Positions 37,499-49,240 of a DNA stretch of 64,000 bases are shown piece after piece (positions within the stretch are counted from its first letter, which is position 1; the number at the start of each line of letters is the position of its first letter). The stretch is from Icerya purchasi (Eukaryota > Arthropoda > Insecta > Hemiptera > Monophlebidae), in assembly GCA_039619475.1 (NCBI GenBank), contig CM077115.1:539866315-539930314 (forward strand), read 5' to 3'. A program made the position numbers and the translations under genes. Under the pieces are notes generated by a model that did not search any database, was not told the DNA's origin, and saw nothing but the letters and a program-made list of their open reading frames with translations.

Positions 37499-39890
37499 GT
37501 TTTAAAAAAACATTAAAAATACCCAAACACACAGACAAAAAAAAAAAAAGAAAGAAAGAAGAAAAAACTTTTTTCACACGCAGGCAATTATTCACCTGTT
37601 CTTATTTCATAATTTCCTAAAATAGAAAAATTTCACCGTTTGTTTGTCCTTCGTCACTTTGAAATTCCTTACACGCTTATCTAAACTACTTTCCAAAATG
37701 TTCCATTAGTTGTTTACACATATTTTTTACTAATTATTATGTTATTACTTATTTTTACAAGAGTTAGATTTTACGGGCTACGAATTAACAATGTGACATT
37801 TTGATCAAATAGTACTTAATGCCAAACCAAAAAAAAAACAAAACAAAAATAAAACAATGTTTCTTTAATATTTAGGTTTTTCATCTACCCTTGTGTTTCT
37901 TCAGATCATTCCCATTAATATATATATATATATCAAACAATTTGCTTCTTCAATCTCGCCGATTTAATGTAAATTTTAAATTGTTTTAATTAGTTTTGGT
38001 TTATGATTATGTTCTAGATCTGAAATCGTTCTCACACTCATCAAACTAATCAGGTTTTCATATTACCAAACAGTATTGTAACCACGACCAAAGAGGCACC
38101 CGACCGTAATTCCACCGATTTCTAAATAGAGACTCGGCTGCTGTGTGCTTCTGTTTTGAAGGAAGTTGATATTTCAGCTGTAAATGTGTGAATATCGTTA
38201 GATAACATCTCTTTTAACGGGGTGCTGATGAATTTTTTTAGGTTGGTATTATATGGAGAATACGTCAACCGTCGAAAGGATACACGTTCGTCCATAACAT
38301 GAGCGTAGATTGTAATGTTTATACACTGTAATTGTAAGTCCAGTGAGGCAGATACAAAAACGAGGGATATTCGTTCTGTTTTGCTAGCGATAAAAAAATT
38401 TCCAAGAAACGAAAAAAAATCTTACCTTAACAATTATTACAGTTCCAATATGAATTACCGGAGATTTTATAGCCGTTATTTCTCTGATACAAGCGACTGC
38501 ATCATCGGACTATACGATTTAAAGAAGAGCGAACAACTACTGCACATTGCAGCTGATTTGTTCGTCAGTTTATTTATAAGGGAAATTTTTCGTAACGAAA
38601 TTTTTACACGGAATATTTCGGTACACGCGACTTAAAATCTCCGCAGAAATTAAAAATTTATTATTGTTGTCAGCTAAAACGTGCAACGAAAAATATCACG
38701 TATGCTAGCAATCTGTTACGACTTTTTAATCACCGCCACACTCTCAGTAGTTGTTCGCTTCTGATGCGTCCCCGCATAATATATAAAAATATTTTTATGT
38801 ACTTTCATTTACTTATTGTTAACTCAATTCAAAAGCACCGAATGAATATCATTAAACGAGGAATTATTAAAGAGCGCATAATATTATTACTGGCTTTTCC
38901 GTAAATTAAGCGTGAACTTTATGGCGTAAAACCGTTTGAAAGAAATGCAAAAACTCCGCAGACGTTTGTAAAATTTTTCTGAGATGATAGCTTTTTAAAG
39001 ACGGCAACCATTTTTGAAAACTAGCATTTATGTTGCTCGGGCCTTTCTTTTTCTACAAAATGGCATATTCTTCAATGTATCGTCATTATTTTTAAAAATA
39101 TGCCTAAAGAACAGAACAATCTTCTTCTTAATAGCCCAACAACAGTGCTGTTTTTTATTCTACACATGGCTTCATTCAGTCTACACTTAACTTTTCCGAC
39201 AATCGACCTAATTCGTAATTTTTTCTTAATAGCCTATACTTTCGTGTTACGAGTTAATAGATTCCTAATGCGCGAGCAACCCACCAATGTCGACTACGAA
39301 AGGTAGGGATAGGATCGAAGAAAATAGAAAAAAAAAAAAAAAAAACCCGGATAGATCGGAGAGAAATGCTGTTTTACCGTTCTCTAGGTTAATTGTCGCT
39401 CGTCTCTGCGCACTGTTGTCGAACACTTTAGAAAAAGTCACTGATTATGCATTGTACAGTTGCCTATTTGGTCTAAAAAAAAAAACATTGACGCTTACCG
39501 CGAAAATCTGTGCACGCATTGTTTACGAATTTTCATTAGAAGTAAACTCTGTCCACACAAACAGCCATTGAAGAATTCGCGGCCCCACATCGATCGCAGC
39601 TTTGGCCACCTGAAAGCCATCGGATCGTCAACCCATCAGACCAAGATCGGCGCCGGCATCAATCATACGAACAATTTTATAACATATTTAAATAATCATC
39701 GTCGTTATCGGCCTTCGTCAATTTCTTAAATTTACTAATTGCGTATTTCCAATAACCCGATCAATTCAGATATAACTTGGTAATAAAAAATTTAAAGCGC
39801 CTATTATCCTTTTAATGAAATAATAATATCATTTTTATGTCAACGGTAAATTTACGACGTTGTCACTAACAACATCCCTGAGAATTTAAT
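37494..39890. other. No gene recognised
   Basis: AT-rich. Open frames of 106 codons at 38315-38635 and up to 94 codons near 39.1-39.7 kb have no recognisable motifs. Poly(A) near 39,331-39,346. Confidence 0.5.
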
Positions 39891-40531
39891 AAAGGGTGAT
39901 GTTTTTAAGAGTCAAGTTTTTCAGGTTGGCAGCACTGGTTGGTATTGGCGTCCAAACGTCGTCATCTGTCAAAGTGAAAAGTTTTCAGTATACACTGCCA
40001 TTTCATCATGGAAAGACTTATAAATAAGCAACGATTGCGCAAATTGTTGAAATTTATTATCAAAAACCAGTGCTCGTAAAATTTTCCATGTGGTTGGGTA
40101 ACACATGCCCAATTGCTGAGAATGGCGACGAATTGACATTTCACGATCCTCATTAACACACCGGACGCGCTACGACTGCAACATTCTCTTCGGTACGCAC
40201 TGTACGCATGCGAGTAGTCGACGGTTTAATGTCCAACAAAGTAAATTTGATGCGAAATTTGGCGATAACAGCACGAATTGTTGATTCACCAGGTCGATTA
40301 TCATAATATGGTCGTAACAAACGATGCACATTTTTCACACAGAGCACTGGTTTTTGATAATAAATTTCAATTATATCGCAATCATTGCTTATTTATAAGT
40401 CTTTCCATGATGAAATGGCAGAGAGTATACTGAAAACTTTTCACTTTGACAGATGACGGCGTTTGGACGCCAATACCAACCCCAGTGCTCTGCCAACCTG
40501 AAAAACTTAACTCCCTAAAAAATCACCCTAT
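39891..40531. mobile_element. Mariner-like foldback element with two 5' ends
   Basis: The arms of about 185 bp are 39893-40075 and 40342-40529. Both begin agggtgat and pass through caggttggcag, ggtattggcgtccaaacg, catctgtcaaagtgaaaag and ccatttcatcatggaaag into the start codon and the first ~25 codons of the same transposase. Only the right arm continues into transposase sequence (minus strand). The left arm is therefore an inverted second copy of the 5' end, not a natural right end. Both ends sit at TA-rich sequence, consistent with TA target choice by Tc1/mariner elements. The element is non-autonomous. Confidence 0.88.
40076..40408 (-). pseudogene. Truncated mariner-type transposase N-terminus (DUF4817-like)
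   Basis: The start codon is near 40,408 (minus strand), MERLINKQ followed by a stop. After a frame change the open frame 40347-40153 reads LCVKNVHRLLRPYY, RPGESTIRAVIAKFRIKFTL, LDIKPSTTRMRTVRTEENVA and a stop. Another frame change gives MSIRRHSQQLGMCYPTTWKI near 40,145-40,086. This is the N-terminal DNA-binding, helix-turn-helix part of mariner-like transposases with a DUF4817 domain. The DDE catalytic domain is completely absent: sequence stops at a cgagc that is fused to the inverted 5' end. Confidence 0.82.
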
Positions 40532-41702
40532 ATAAACGATAAAACACGTTATAATAATATGGTTTACCATGAGTCATTTAATTCTCCAAGGGGATACTGC
40601 GATTATAATATACCCTCCTACTGATGACATATACACCGATCGCTGTTGCGAGCCAGAAGTCCCCGGAAGCTCCTTTTTTTGCGAATTGTTCGGACCGTGT
40701 CCGATCATCATCCCTCTATTTTATCTTCGAGAAGCATCGCTATCAATCATTTCCCGTTCTTATTCTATAACTGAAATATCTCAATATTCTCGAAAAAGTG
40801 ACTTCGGAATATAATGATGAACTACACATATTTGTTCTTTCGGCCATGCGCGGAGAAATATATTTCTAACGCATCGATCTTTGTACTTTGGAATTCTCGC
40901 AACGTCCCTAATTCTCAACACTATGGACGATGCTTATACCGGGTTTACTTTTACGTTTTTGTGGATAGGATCGTGTACCTTTTAACCGACATCGTAACAC
41001 TTTTTTTGTTATATGAATAATTCTGTAGCTAATTTCTGGTTCAGATTAGCTTTTACTTTTTAACTATTAAAAACCTACGTACGTCTATACTGTTTCACAA
41101 TTTTCACACCGTCAATCTCAATCTCTTGTACAATCTGGCAATCTTCCGTTTCTTTATAATCTCTTCGTCTTATTTTTATTAATCATTAACCCATATTCTA
41201 CGCTTTAGTGTTTATTCAGCATTTACGGCATCATACTTTTCATACTGCCGGCCATAAATGTTGTTATCTGCATACTTAAGGTTAGAAATGTGCGCGGACT
41301 CCGACTAAAATCGATTACCGTACATTAAATTTTAACCATTACATATATATATATTTATTTATGCATCGTAAATATTCTCAAAACGATTACCACGTTAAAA
41401 GTTAAGCGCAAATAATCACGAAAAATAAATAACTGTATGCAAACAGCGATAAAAAAAAAAAAAAAATATCCCAACTGTCGCGAAATACTAAAAATTGTAA
41501 ATATCCATTTTCTAAAGAACAAGTACAGATACTTTTACATAGTAAAAATAATCTTAGTTTGCATTTTGTTTTTGTTTTTTTTTATTTATTCTTTTTTTTT
41601 TTCTATTTCATTTTTAGAGCAGGGTTGCGAAGCAATAAAAATTTAAAATCTAATAATCCATCGCAAAAAAGACATATCACCGGCATCAGTTGGCTCAAAA
41701 TT

Positions 41703-41790
41703 AGTTTATACCAGTGATTTCTAAATACAAAATTTGACCCGCAGTAAGTTTATAACAGTGATTTCTAAATACAAAATTTGACCCGCAGTA
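41703..41790. repeat. 44-bp tandem duplication, two copies
   Basis: The units 41703-41746 and 41747-41790 are identical apart from one base (agtttatacc versus agtttataac). Such low divergence indicates a recent duplication. Confidence 0.95.
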
Positions 41791-42591
41791 AAATGCGAAA
41801 AAGTTTACAATGCAACTTATCATCGCAAATTCGCAACCAAAAACATCTTCAACACTGAACTCAATTTTAATTATTGTAATTTCGATGCGGAGAAAAAACC
41901 ACAAACTCGTGATACTGCGGTCCTTTTAAAAATCAAAAGCTCGCATTTTGATAATCTATACGTAACAAACGGTATTTGGAAAATAGGGAAAGTTAAATAA
42001 TAGAAATGGTAATTGCTAAATTCAAATCGAGGACACAACTACTCAAATAGGAAGCCGATAATAATAAACGCCTTTTCTCTTTACGGATTGCAGTGGTTAG
42101 AGAAACTCCAGATCAGCAGTATGAATACACGTGATACAATTATATAAAATGTTTACTCTATACTCAGTCTGAATATTTTAGAAAATTGCTTTTTTCAATC
42201 GGCATACAAGTGTGTCGTCATTATTATTGCGATATAAGTATTTTTTTAAATTAGAAAACCTTAATAAATAACACTGTAAGTTTGGAACGAAAAAAAAAAA
42301 AAAAAAAAAAAAATAGCATCATCTATAACACGTTTTCCGGTACATTGGACGATAATAAAGAAATGAGAAAAAACAAATTGCCCCCAGTTAAAATCAAACA
42401 CAACTCTTACATTAAATGTCTCTTTAGAGTTTCTTCTTCTTCTTAAAAAAAAGCAAAAAATTTGACCATTTTAAAAATTACATTCTTCATTTAAATTCAA
42501 GTTCTGAAACATTTTCAGCTCACTCTTTTATTTATGTAATAGTAACAATTTAAACTATATACCGATTGATAAAAGAAATGAAACGAATCAC

Positions 42592-42630
<39 letters not shown>

Positions 42631-42636
42631 TAATAC
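42592..42636. repeat. (TAA)n microsatellite
   Basis: Read directly, one interruption near the end. Confidence 0.95.
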
Positions 42637-43019
42637 GGTTGTAAGTGCAAAAGTTGGATGAAAAGCGCTTTGAAGACGACATATGTAATCGAAAACGCGC
42701 AACAACAATAATGAAATATTTAATGTAATTCAAGATAAATTCAGTTTCATAAGTAAAATATGTTGTAAAACACTTACCGCGGTGATGAAAAGGTAACTAA
42801 ACGTAGAATTATAGTGCATGATTCGAGAATGGTACAGATTTGCACGCACAAAAAAAGCAATAATAATAATAACAATAATAATGGGGAAAAAAAACAAAAA
42901 ACAAATAAAAAACGAAAAAAAAACAAAACAACGAAGGATGGAAATTTGTTATCCGAGAATAATTATTGAGAGAAAGCGACACAGAAACACAATGTCGAAA
43001 TACTAATAATAACAGAGAG

Positions 43020-43720
43020 CCCTAAATCGGAGCAGAACGGGCTACGTTGCGTCGACAACGCAGTGTAGTACACTATGTGCGACGCATGAAACAACTGGCG
43101 TTAAACCTCGATATCGAACATCACCGCTGATACTGCTACCAGCGGTGAGAACGACGGCGGTATTCGACGTTCTACCGTCGTTCCCGTATTGTCTCATGCC
43201 GAAAGAATCTGCCGACAGGACCGGTAGGTTCGGTGAGTTGGTCAGGCCTCCTCCGTAGCAGTTGGTCTAATCCAGTCACAGTCATTAATACGGAACACTT
43301 TGAACGGTTAACAGACTGCGAGCAGGACCCATAACGGTAATTTTTCTTGTTAATAATTCTGCATAAAAAAGAGTCTAACGTTTGTAACGTGCGAAGGGCG
43401 ATACACACTGACGTAACAAGAAGAATCAGCGACTGCTGTTACTACTTGGAACGGAACTGGAACTGGTTACACGGTGCGGATGGGAACGCTAACGCGTTAC
43501 CGCAGCAGCAGAAAGTGCAGTTCCTCCAACTCGCCCCGCAATGATAATTACGAGACGCTCGGCGGGTCTTTTGAACGCAGCGAGTTTTCCGCGAGGACGC
43601 GAAAATACGATGATTTTCTCGCGAGCATTTTGGTGGCATCGAATGAGGTGAAAAAACAATAATTCCTCTACGGAAAGCCAAAGATAACTCGGATGTCTAT
43701 CATCAAAAGCAGCGAACACA
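43020..43720. promoter_or_regulatory. GC/CpG-rich island, possible host promoter or first exon
   Basis: Compared with the AT-rich surroundings, this ~700 bp is visibly richer in G, C and CpG (for example gcgtcgacaacgc, gaacgacggcggtattcgac, cgcgaggacgcgaaaatacg). It holds overlapping short open frames on both strands (for example 43474-43662 plus and 43719-43489 minus), none with recognisable motifs. No TE similarity is visible. A promoter or 5' exon of a host gene is a reasonable guess; an uncharacterised repeat is the alternative. Confidence 0.35.
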
Positions 43721-45199
43721 AATATAATATATGGCGACAGGCGGTAATGTTACGTTTAGTTAATTTTTTTTTTTTTTTGTTAATACATTATTATTTTAAA
43801 ATTAAACGGCCCTCTAACAACTCTTGTCAAAGTATTAACGAAAAAAAACAGGTAGTAATTCATTCTTTACGATTTCTTAACTATATTATTATACGTGTCT
43901 ATTCTCGTTGTCTAGGAAAATAACATAAAAACAAATTAGGGACAAACATAAAACTACCACCTCTCCTCTATTGATTAATGAAAAGAATTTTACTACCACC
44001 CCGAATTCGTCAGAAATATAATTACTTTGATCGAATTCACTTTTTTTCGCGGTATCTTATAAATAACTCTAAAACTCAACCTAACTTCTTGTTGATCACT
44101 CTTAAACGATATAGATGCTAATAAGTCGCGCAGACTATATTCTACCATGAAATTAACTCGTCCCACTTTACACATAATCACGATATCTCCAACTAAAGTT
44201 CATTCTTAGACATTTTACTTCTCATTCTAAAATATCAAACTCTATTCCAGTCTTCCCGTTCATTTTTTCATTATATTTTGTTCGGGGTAACAGCAAAAAA
44301 CCTCCAAGAGCCCAATTTTTTTTCTTCTCATACACATAGGTTTTTTTTTTTTTTTTTTTTTCAATAGTAACACATGTAACAAACAATACGCTACTGAACG
44401 TTAGACAAGTTGACCGAAAATTTCAAAAATGCTATTAATACCAAAAAAAAAAAAAAAAAAAAAAAACCTGAAAAATTACCAACAAACATACACGATCTCA
44501 CCTAGATAGATTTAATGCTCGCAATTTTGCTATCTTCAAATTTTTTAGAACCAAATTACTTTCTCCGACATAAACGAGAAATACACCATCAATTCTCGGT
44601 GCCGCCCCACACACCACCCCCGGGTGTTATTGTTACCTATACTCGTCAAAACAGAAAAATAAGGTAAACTGCACTATCGATGTAAACAACGTTCACTATG
44701 CAGATGCGATACAGCTTAATTGTAATTAACGGCCCAAAACGAAACACGCTGAGTAAAACCGCTGCTAATCGGAGCGAACCTATTTTCACCACTAACAGCT
44801 CTAGAAAACAAGAATAACACTTTTTAACCGACCAAACGTACAATAAAATGTTCGACGGAGCGATAGAACAAGTCTGCTTACAAATAGAAAATCAACTCGA
44901 AAAGTAAACAAGCTAAATGAGCTTTCGTTGAAAAATCTATCCTTTTCTTCAGAGAGAATTTAACTTTGGACCTCGGCATTAGATAAAATATTTTCCTAAT
45001 ACGAATATATATAATGGCTACGATTATTTAACCCTAAATGCAATCTTAGAATAAGCTTATTGTGAAGTTTTTGTATTATACGCATGCAGACGAATATTGA
45101 AAATCTTGTGAATAGAAAAAGTTACAAGCGAAATCATTTTTCTCAAGATAAACCACCAGCATCCTGACATAGCGCAAAAAGCACGACCGACAATACAAA
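43721..45199. other. No gene recognised
   Basis: AT-rich, with poly(T) at 44,341-44,361 and poly(A) at about 44,443-44,466. No coding signal. Confidence 0.55.
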
Positions 45200-46020
45200 A
45201 ATATCCAGACTATTTAATAGTTTATACAGATCTAAATCCCACCCAACTGACCGATTACACTGTCTGTGCTTTTGAGGCAAGCAGTGTGACTCAACGGCAA
45301 CTATGCGGTCATGGGCACGCAGATCTACAAGACATTCTACTGTTGTCAGTACTTTCTCTCTCTGGAATCTACGACTCGAAAAACGCTAATGAGATAACAA
45401 ACTTGTCAGCCGCTTTAACTACAATACCTTTGCACCAAACATCCGGTATTGATTCAAAATCCATCAGATGTTATATAAAATCCCTATAGGAGGGGCTGCT
45501 CGATAGTGTAGTTCGGGTGCCCAGTTAAGCTGGTATCCCCGGAAATTAATGCTCTTTCCCATGCCTGAAAATACCTTCGTTCAGTTCTGTTTTTAGCTAA
45601 ATGCTCGTACGCATAGAACGAGCAATGGACCTCCTGTCAGACGTTTCTATGATCCATTAAAGCCATAATTGAGCCGTGGTAGCCAGTGGAAAACATATCT
45701 CTTGCGGAGTTTTGCGCTCTGAGTCGGCTGCGAACAGGATATATAGAGCCTTGTCCCACAACTTTCAGTTCCGAGGAGCTCCGCCCCCTAAATTCTGCCT
45801 ACAAAACAGTGCCCCTACCATATTATCCCATATACTATGTATATGCCCAGCCTTTTCAGATCACCGAGTCTCATGAAACAGCATTGATAATGTCATCAGC
45901 ATCCTTGCTAACTCATCGACAGCAACAGCGTCTGTACTTCAGTTTATTAAAGTAACCAAATTAATTAATTCCCTCCAAACACTGACCGCACATCTGCGTG
46001 TTATAATAGCCTTGGCAGCT
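45200..46020 (+). mobile_element. RNase H-type LINE (family B), RNase H to C-terminus, decayed
   Basis: IVYTDLNPTQLTDYTVCAF near 45,218-45,275 resembles an RNase H start (YTD kept, the following G.. lost). It is followed by a frame to 45489. Near 45,695-45,735 the block CALSRLRTGYIEPCPTTFSS is the sequence usually found after RNase H, and FCLQNSAPTILSHILCICPA with FSDHR near 45,797-45,870 gives the C.C...HIL..CP.F..R zinc-binding-like block. SIDNVISILANSS and VLQFIKVTKL near 45,880-45,965 end it, as in the stubs at 3.0 and 17.4 kb. At least three frame changes are present. It is the longest copy of family B here. Confidence 0.65.
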
Positions 46021-46052
46021 AAAAACAACACATTTTGGATGCTAGACATATA

Positions 46053-46455
46053 CAGGGTGTTCTGAAACTAATTCAGGAAATTTGTTTTACGCTACAAAAC
46101 TCGTCATAATGAACAATAATAAAGTCCTGAGGGAAAAATCATTTGAGCGAACAATTAATTAGTTATAATTAATTAAATTAATTCATCGTAATAAAAAAAT
46201 AAATAATTTTTTTTTTATGATTCAATAAAGCTATTGAAAAATCATTGCTGACTATACATTTAATACGTACTTTACTTCTCAATATTTATTTTACAAAATG
46301 GTGATTTATAAAAAAAAAAAAAAAAATTTTCATTTAAATTAATTATAACTAATTAATTGTTCGCTCAAATGATTTTTCCCTCAGGACTTTTTTGTTCATT
46401 TTGACGACATGTATAACGTAAAATAAATTTTCAAAATTATTTTTAGAACAACCTG
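46053..46455. mobile_element. MITE with ~125-bp inverted arms, TA-flanked
   Basis: The left arm begins CAGGGTGTTCTGAAACTAAT, and the reverse complement of the right end begins CAGGTTGTTCTAAAAATAAT. Inward, both arms carry gtcctgagggaaaaatcatt and gagcgaacaattaattagtt identically. The centre is AT-rich and non-coding. TA lies on each side (46051-46052 and 46456-46457), which suggests TA target duplication and a Tc1/mariner-type source. Arms end near 46,175 and 46,335. Confidence 0.85.
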
Positions 46456-46599
46456 TATATACACACACATATATATATATACATATATTATATATATATA
46501 TATACCTAGAACTTTTTTTTGGTTTTAACCAAGGGCAATCCTTTAGAATGCACGAAAAAATTAAAAAAAAATAATTATATATATATATATATATATACA

Positions 46600-46980
46600 T
46601 ACACATCTAAACAGAGAAAATGAAGGTAATTAACGCATGAAGAACGGATAATGAGGGAAGAACAAGAATGTATGTCGTGCAGCAACGGGTAGGAAAACCT
46701 TTACTTAAGAGCTGAAAGTATAGAACTGAGCACTCAATGAGGAAGAAGAGAGTACTGAAAAAGAATGTAATTGACGTCACTAATTAAGATCTGCAGGGTG
46801 AAAAACACAGTAGAGAGATGTAACAATGCCATATCGAAAATCGCTGCCAAATACAGAGTAACATCAAATAGCGGCAAAATTAATTTTGTTTTAAAATTAT
46901 TTTCCTTTCTAATAAAATTTCGAAGTAGATTTATACAACGCGTTAAATGCCCAGGATATTCATTAATCGCAAACATTCTA
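46600..46980 (-). mobile_element. LINE-A copy 10, C-terminal end
   Basis: On the minus strand, ILISDVNYILFQYSLLPH near 46,790-46,735 is the HIFFEC-like block (His and Cys replaced by Tyr). In another frame LYFQLLSKGFPTRCC and TTYILVLPSLSVLHALITF near 46,720-46,625 match the last part of copies 7 and 8. It is 5'-truncated. No clear poly(A) tail is seen at the low-coordinate end. Confidence 0.72.
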
Positions 46981-47539
46981 AATGGATCCAGTTATTTTTT
47001 TACATTCTTCAATTATTAAAATTATAAATAAACCAAAGCTTTTATTTATGCGTCCAGTTGACAATTTCTTACATATAACGATAGAAGCATTATACATATA
47101 TATATATATGTATATAATTTTTTTTTTTTTTTTGTAATCTAATTTTCAATACCGCTTCGAGTATATTTAATAAATATGGTAAATACATAAAATGTTCAAA
47201 ATGATTCAATTGGCAAATACCAGACAAGTTTTCGCACTCGTCGATCATGTACAGAACAAAATTTTCAATTTAAAAATAACCACGAAACACAGAACATTCA
47301 GAAATGCCGTTATTATCTGTACATTAATGAATTTCGGGAAATATTAACTGATCGCCTCTATTCATTGCTTTAGAAGAGCATGGACTCGGTTGTAAAACGC
47401 TACGATTGATCAAATAGAGGCTAAGAGGCGTAACCGCTAAAATGAAATTTCTGAATATTTTTTCGATAAAAACATGCCAAGAGGATGGAAACTTTCCCCA
47501 TTATTCTCCAACCAATTCTTGGATGAAGTCATCAGGAAA

Positions 47540-48030
47540 TACGCATCCGAAAATGAATAGAAAAACTGGTCAGATAAATAGAGTCGCGCATATTACATAT
47601 CTAGAAACGAAATCCTCGAATTTAAAAAGGAAGAAAAATTGCACAGAAAACATGACCGCAAAAAGTGAAAAGGGCTACGGTTGATACACAATATTTACGA
47701 CCAACAAGAAATGCATATACACAAAAATTATATATACTAAATCAGAAATATACCAGCGAAACACATTTCACGCAAAAAACGACACAGAAAATATTTTGAA
47801 AGAACGTAAAATTGTGGGGAAAATTCTTGGCTTGAAATTAAAAAAGAGAAGAAACAGACTCCATTCCAGGAAAACTACAGAAAGATATCCAACTTGACGG
47901 CGAACGTTGAAAAAAGAGAGTACTATGGACATATTAGTTGACTCCCATCGACAAGATTTACCAATAAAGTGTATACAAAAAAATATTAAAAAGCTTTGAT
48001 GAGCGGAGTTGCTCTTATGTAATTTTTAAA
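47540..48030 (+). mobile_element. RTE-like LINE, C-terminal remnant
   Basis: TQKLYILNQKYTSETHF near 47,717-47,770, then ERKIVGKILGLKLKKRRNRL near 47,802-47,862, then ANVEKREYYGHIS near 47,901-47,940 and RFTNKVYT. The order E.KI..KILG..., then a ...KR...GHI block and R.T.K, matches the region after the RT domain in RTE-like or related LINEs. There are several frame shifts. An earlier block in the open frame 47442-47684 (RVAHITYL) may be part of it. The clade assignment is tentative. Confidence 0.5.
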
Positions 48031-48499
48031 GAAACCTAAAATGATCGCAGTAGCCAAAGCACACTTAGTTCGATTTTTCAATCCCTTTCTATTGTATTTG
48101 AATTTTCCTATAGAACTCTAGATGCATGATGAAAAGTAGAGAACAAGAGAAGATATATCACTTTATTTTGAAGTTTCCAACAGCAGTATAGTTCAATCAG
48201 TGCAACAGTCATAGGTAACTTTCTAAATATTCCACGGGGTAGGTTTTTAACGAGTAAGAACGTGACAAGAATTTAGTTATTAAGTTGCAAACTGTCGAAC
48301 AATAAAAAAAAACAAAAAAAAAATCATATGGAATATACATAAAAATAGAGGGAATTATAAAACAGCGAAAAGAGATATTATTCAAGCAAAAATAAATTTG
48401 AAAATTTGAGATTTATACTTGCATCAAAAACTGTAAAATAGTCTAGCCTGATTCACGCGCCGTTGTTAAAATTTTTGATGGCGATGTAGAATAACAGAG

Positions 48500-49240
48500 T
48501 CGCTCTTACGATCGGTGTAGGTAAAGTACGACCGGTCATCTTGCACAGTACATAAGACATCGGTCTATAGCGTGACGAAATTAACTGTGCATCATTCAGA
48601 GGAAAATTATAGATTTAGCCGCCAAAGGAAACTATTGTCAAATGCGTACATTTCATAAAAATGATGAAAAAATGAACGTATTATGAAGGCACTCGACTGC
48701 GCAATGGCAAAAAAACAACCAAATTAGAAGAAAATGGTAAACTACCTGAGTTTCAGTTAAAAAACAACGAATATTATTTATCATAAATAATATTGTTAAT
48801 TCAGAAAATATGAAAAATGCAATTATGCCCATATTTTATCATTTATCGTCAGCATCAACGCTGACTTTCATATCGGTGTACATAATAGGCCACACATAAC
48901 CCGTACAACAAGAATTATTGCCTATTTATGAAGATTTATCTCGAGACAATCTGCTGGTAAGATATTTAGGTGGTCATGCTCGAAATGCCAATAAGAGCTT
49001 CAACGCTCTACCATTTGGCATTCGGCTCCGAAACACTTGAATTATGGCATGAAAATCATTCAGATTGTTACTTATTTGACAGACGGAATGTTTAACGAAG
49101 GACGCCCGTTTGTTCTACAAATAATGCAGGATTTAAATATTATAATTAGACAGTGAGCCAAGTCATTCATAGACATGTATGGCGCGAATCACATTCTTGG
49201 CAGGAGCGCCGAAGCCGCAATCTAACAAATGAAGCTTAGA
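48500..49240 (+). pseudogene. Mutator-like transposase relic
   Basis: Four ordered blocks: GTRLRNGKKTTKLEENGKL near 48,688-48,745; ENMKNAIMPIFYHLSS near 48,805-48,853; PIYEDLSRDNLLVRYLGG near 48,921-48,974 continuing HARNANKSFNAL to a stop near 49,040; and in a shifted frame a TDGMFNEGRP block near 49,080-49,110. I recognise this as the C-terminal half of the Mutator-like transposase family present in many arthropod genomes, where P.Y.DLS..LL..CLGG.TQN.NES.N is the strongest signature. Here the Cys, Gln and Glu of that signature are replaced by Tyr, Arg and Lys. No terminal repeats were seen. Confidence 0.6.

Larger units (their letters stand above)
40532..43019. other. No gene recognised; small tandem duplication and (TAA)n tract
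   Basis: It contains a two-copy 44-bp tandem repeat (41703-41790), poly(A) at about 42,288-42,313, and a TAA tract at about 42,592-42,636. Open frames are short and unrecognised. Confidence 0.55.

Noticed and set aside
38315..38635. 106-codon open frame as a host gene
   Set aside because: No recognisable motif, no supporting context, and length within what chance allows in this sequence.
43172..43719. Overlapping open frames on both strands of the GC-rich island as genes
   Set aside because: GC-rich sequence lowers stop frequency; none of the frames has a motif, and all are short.
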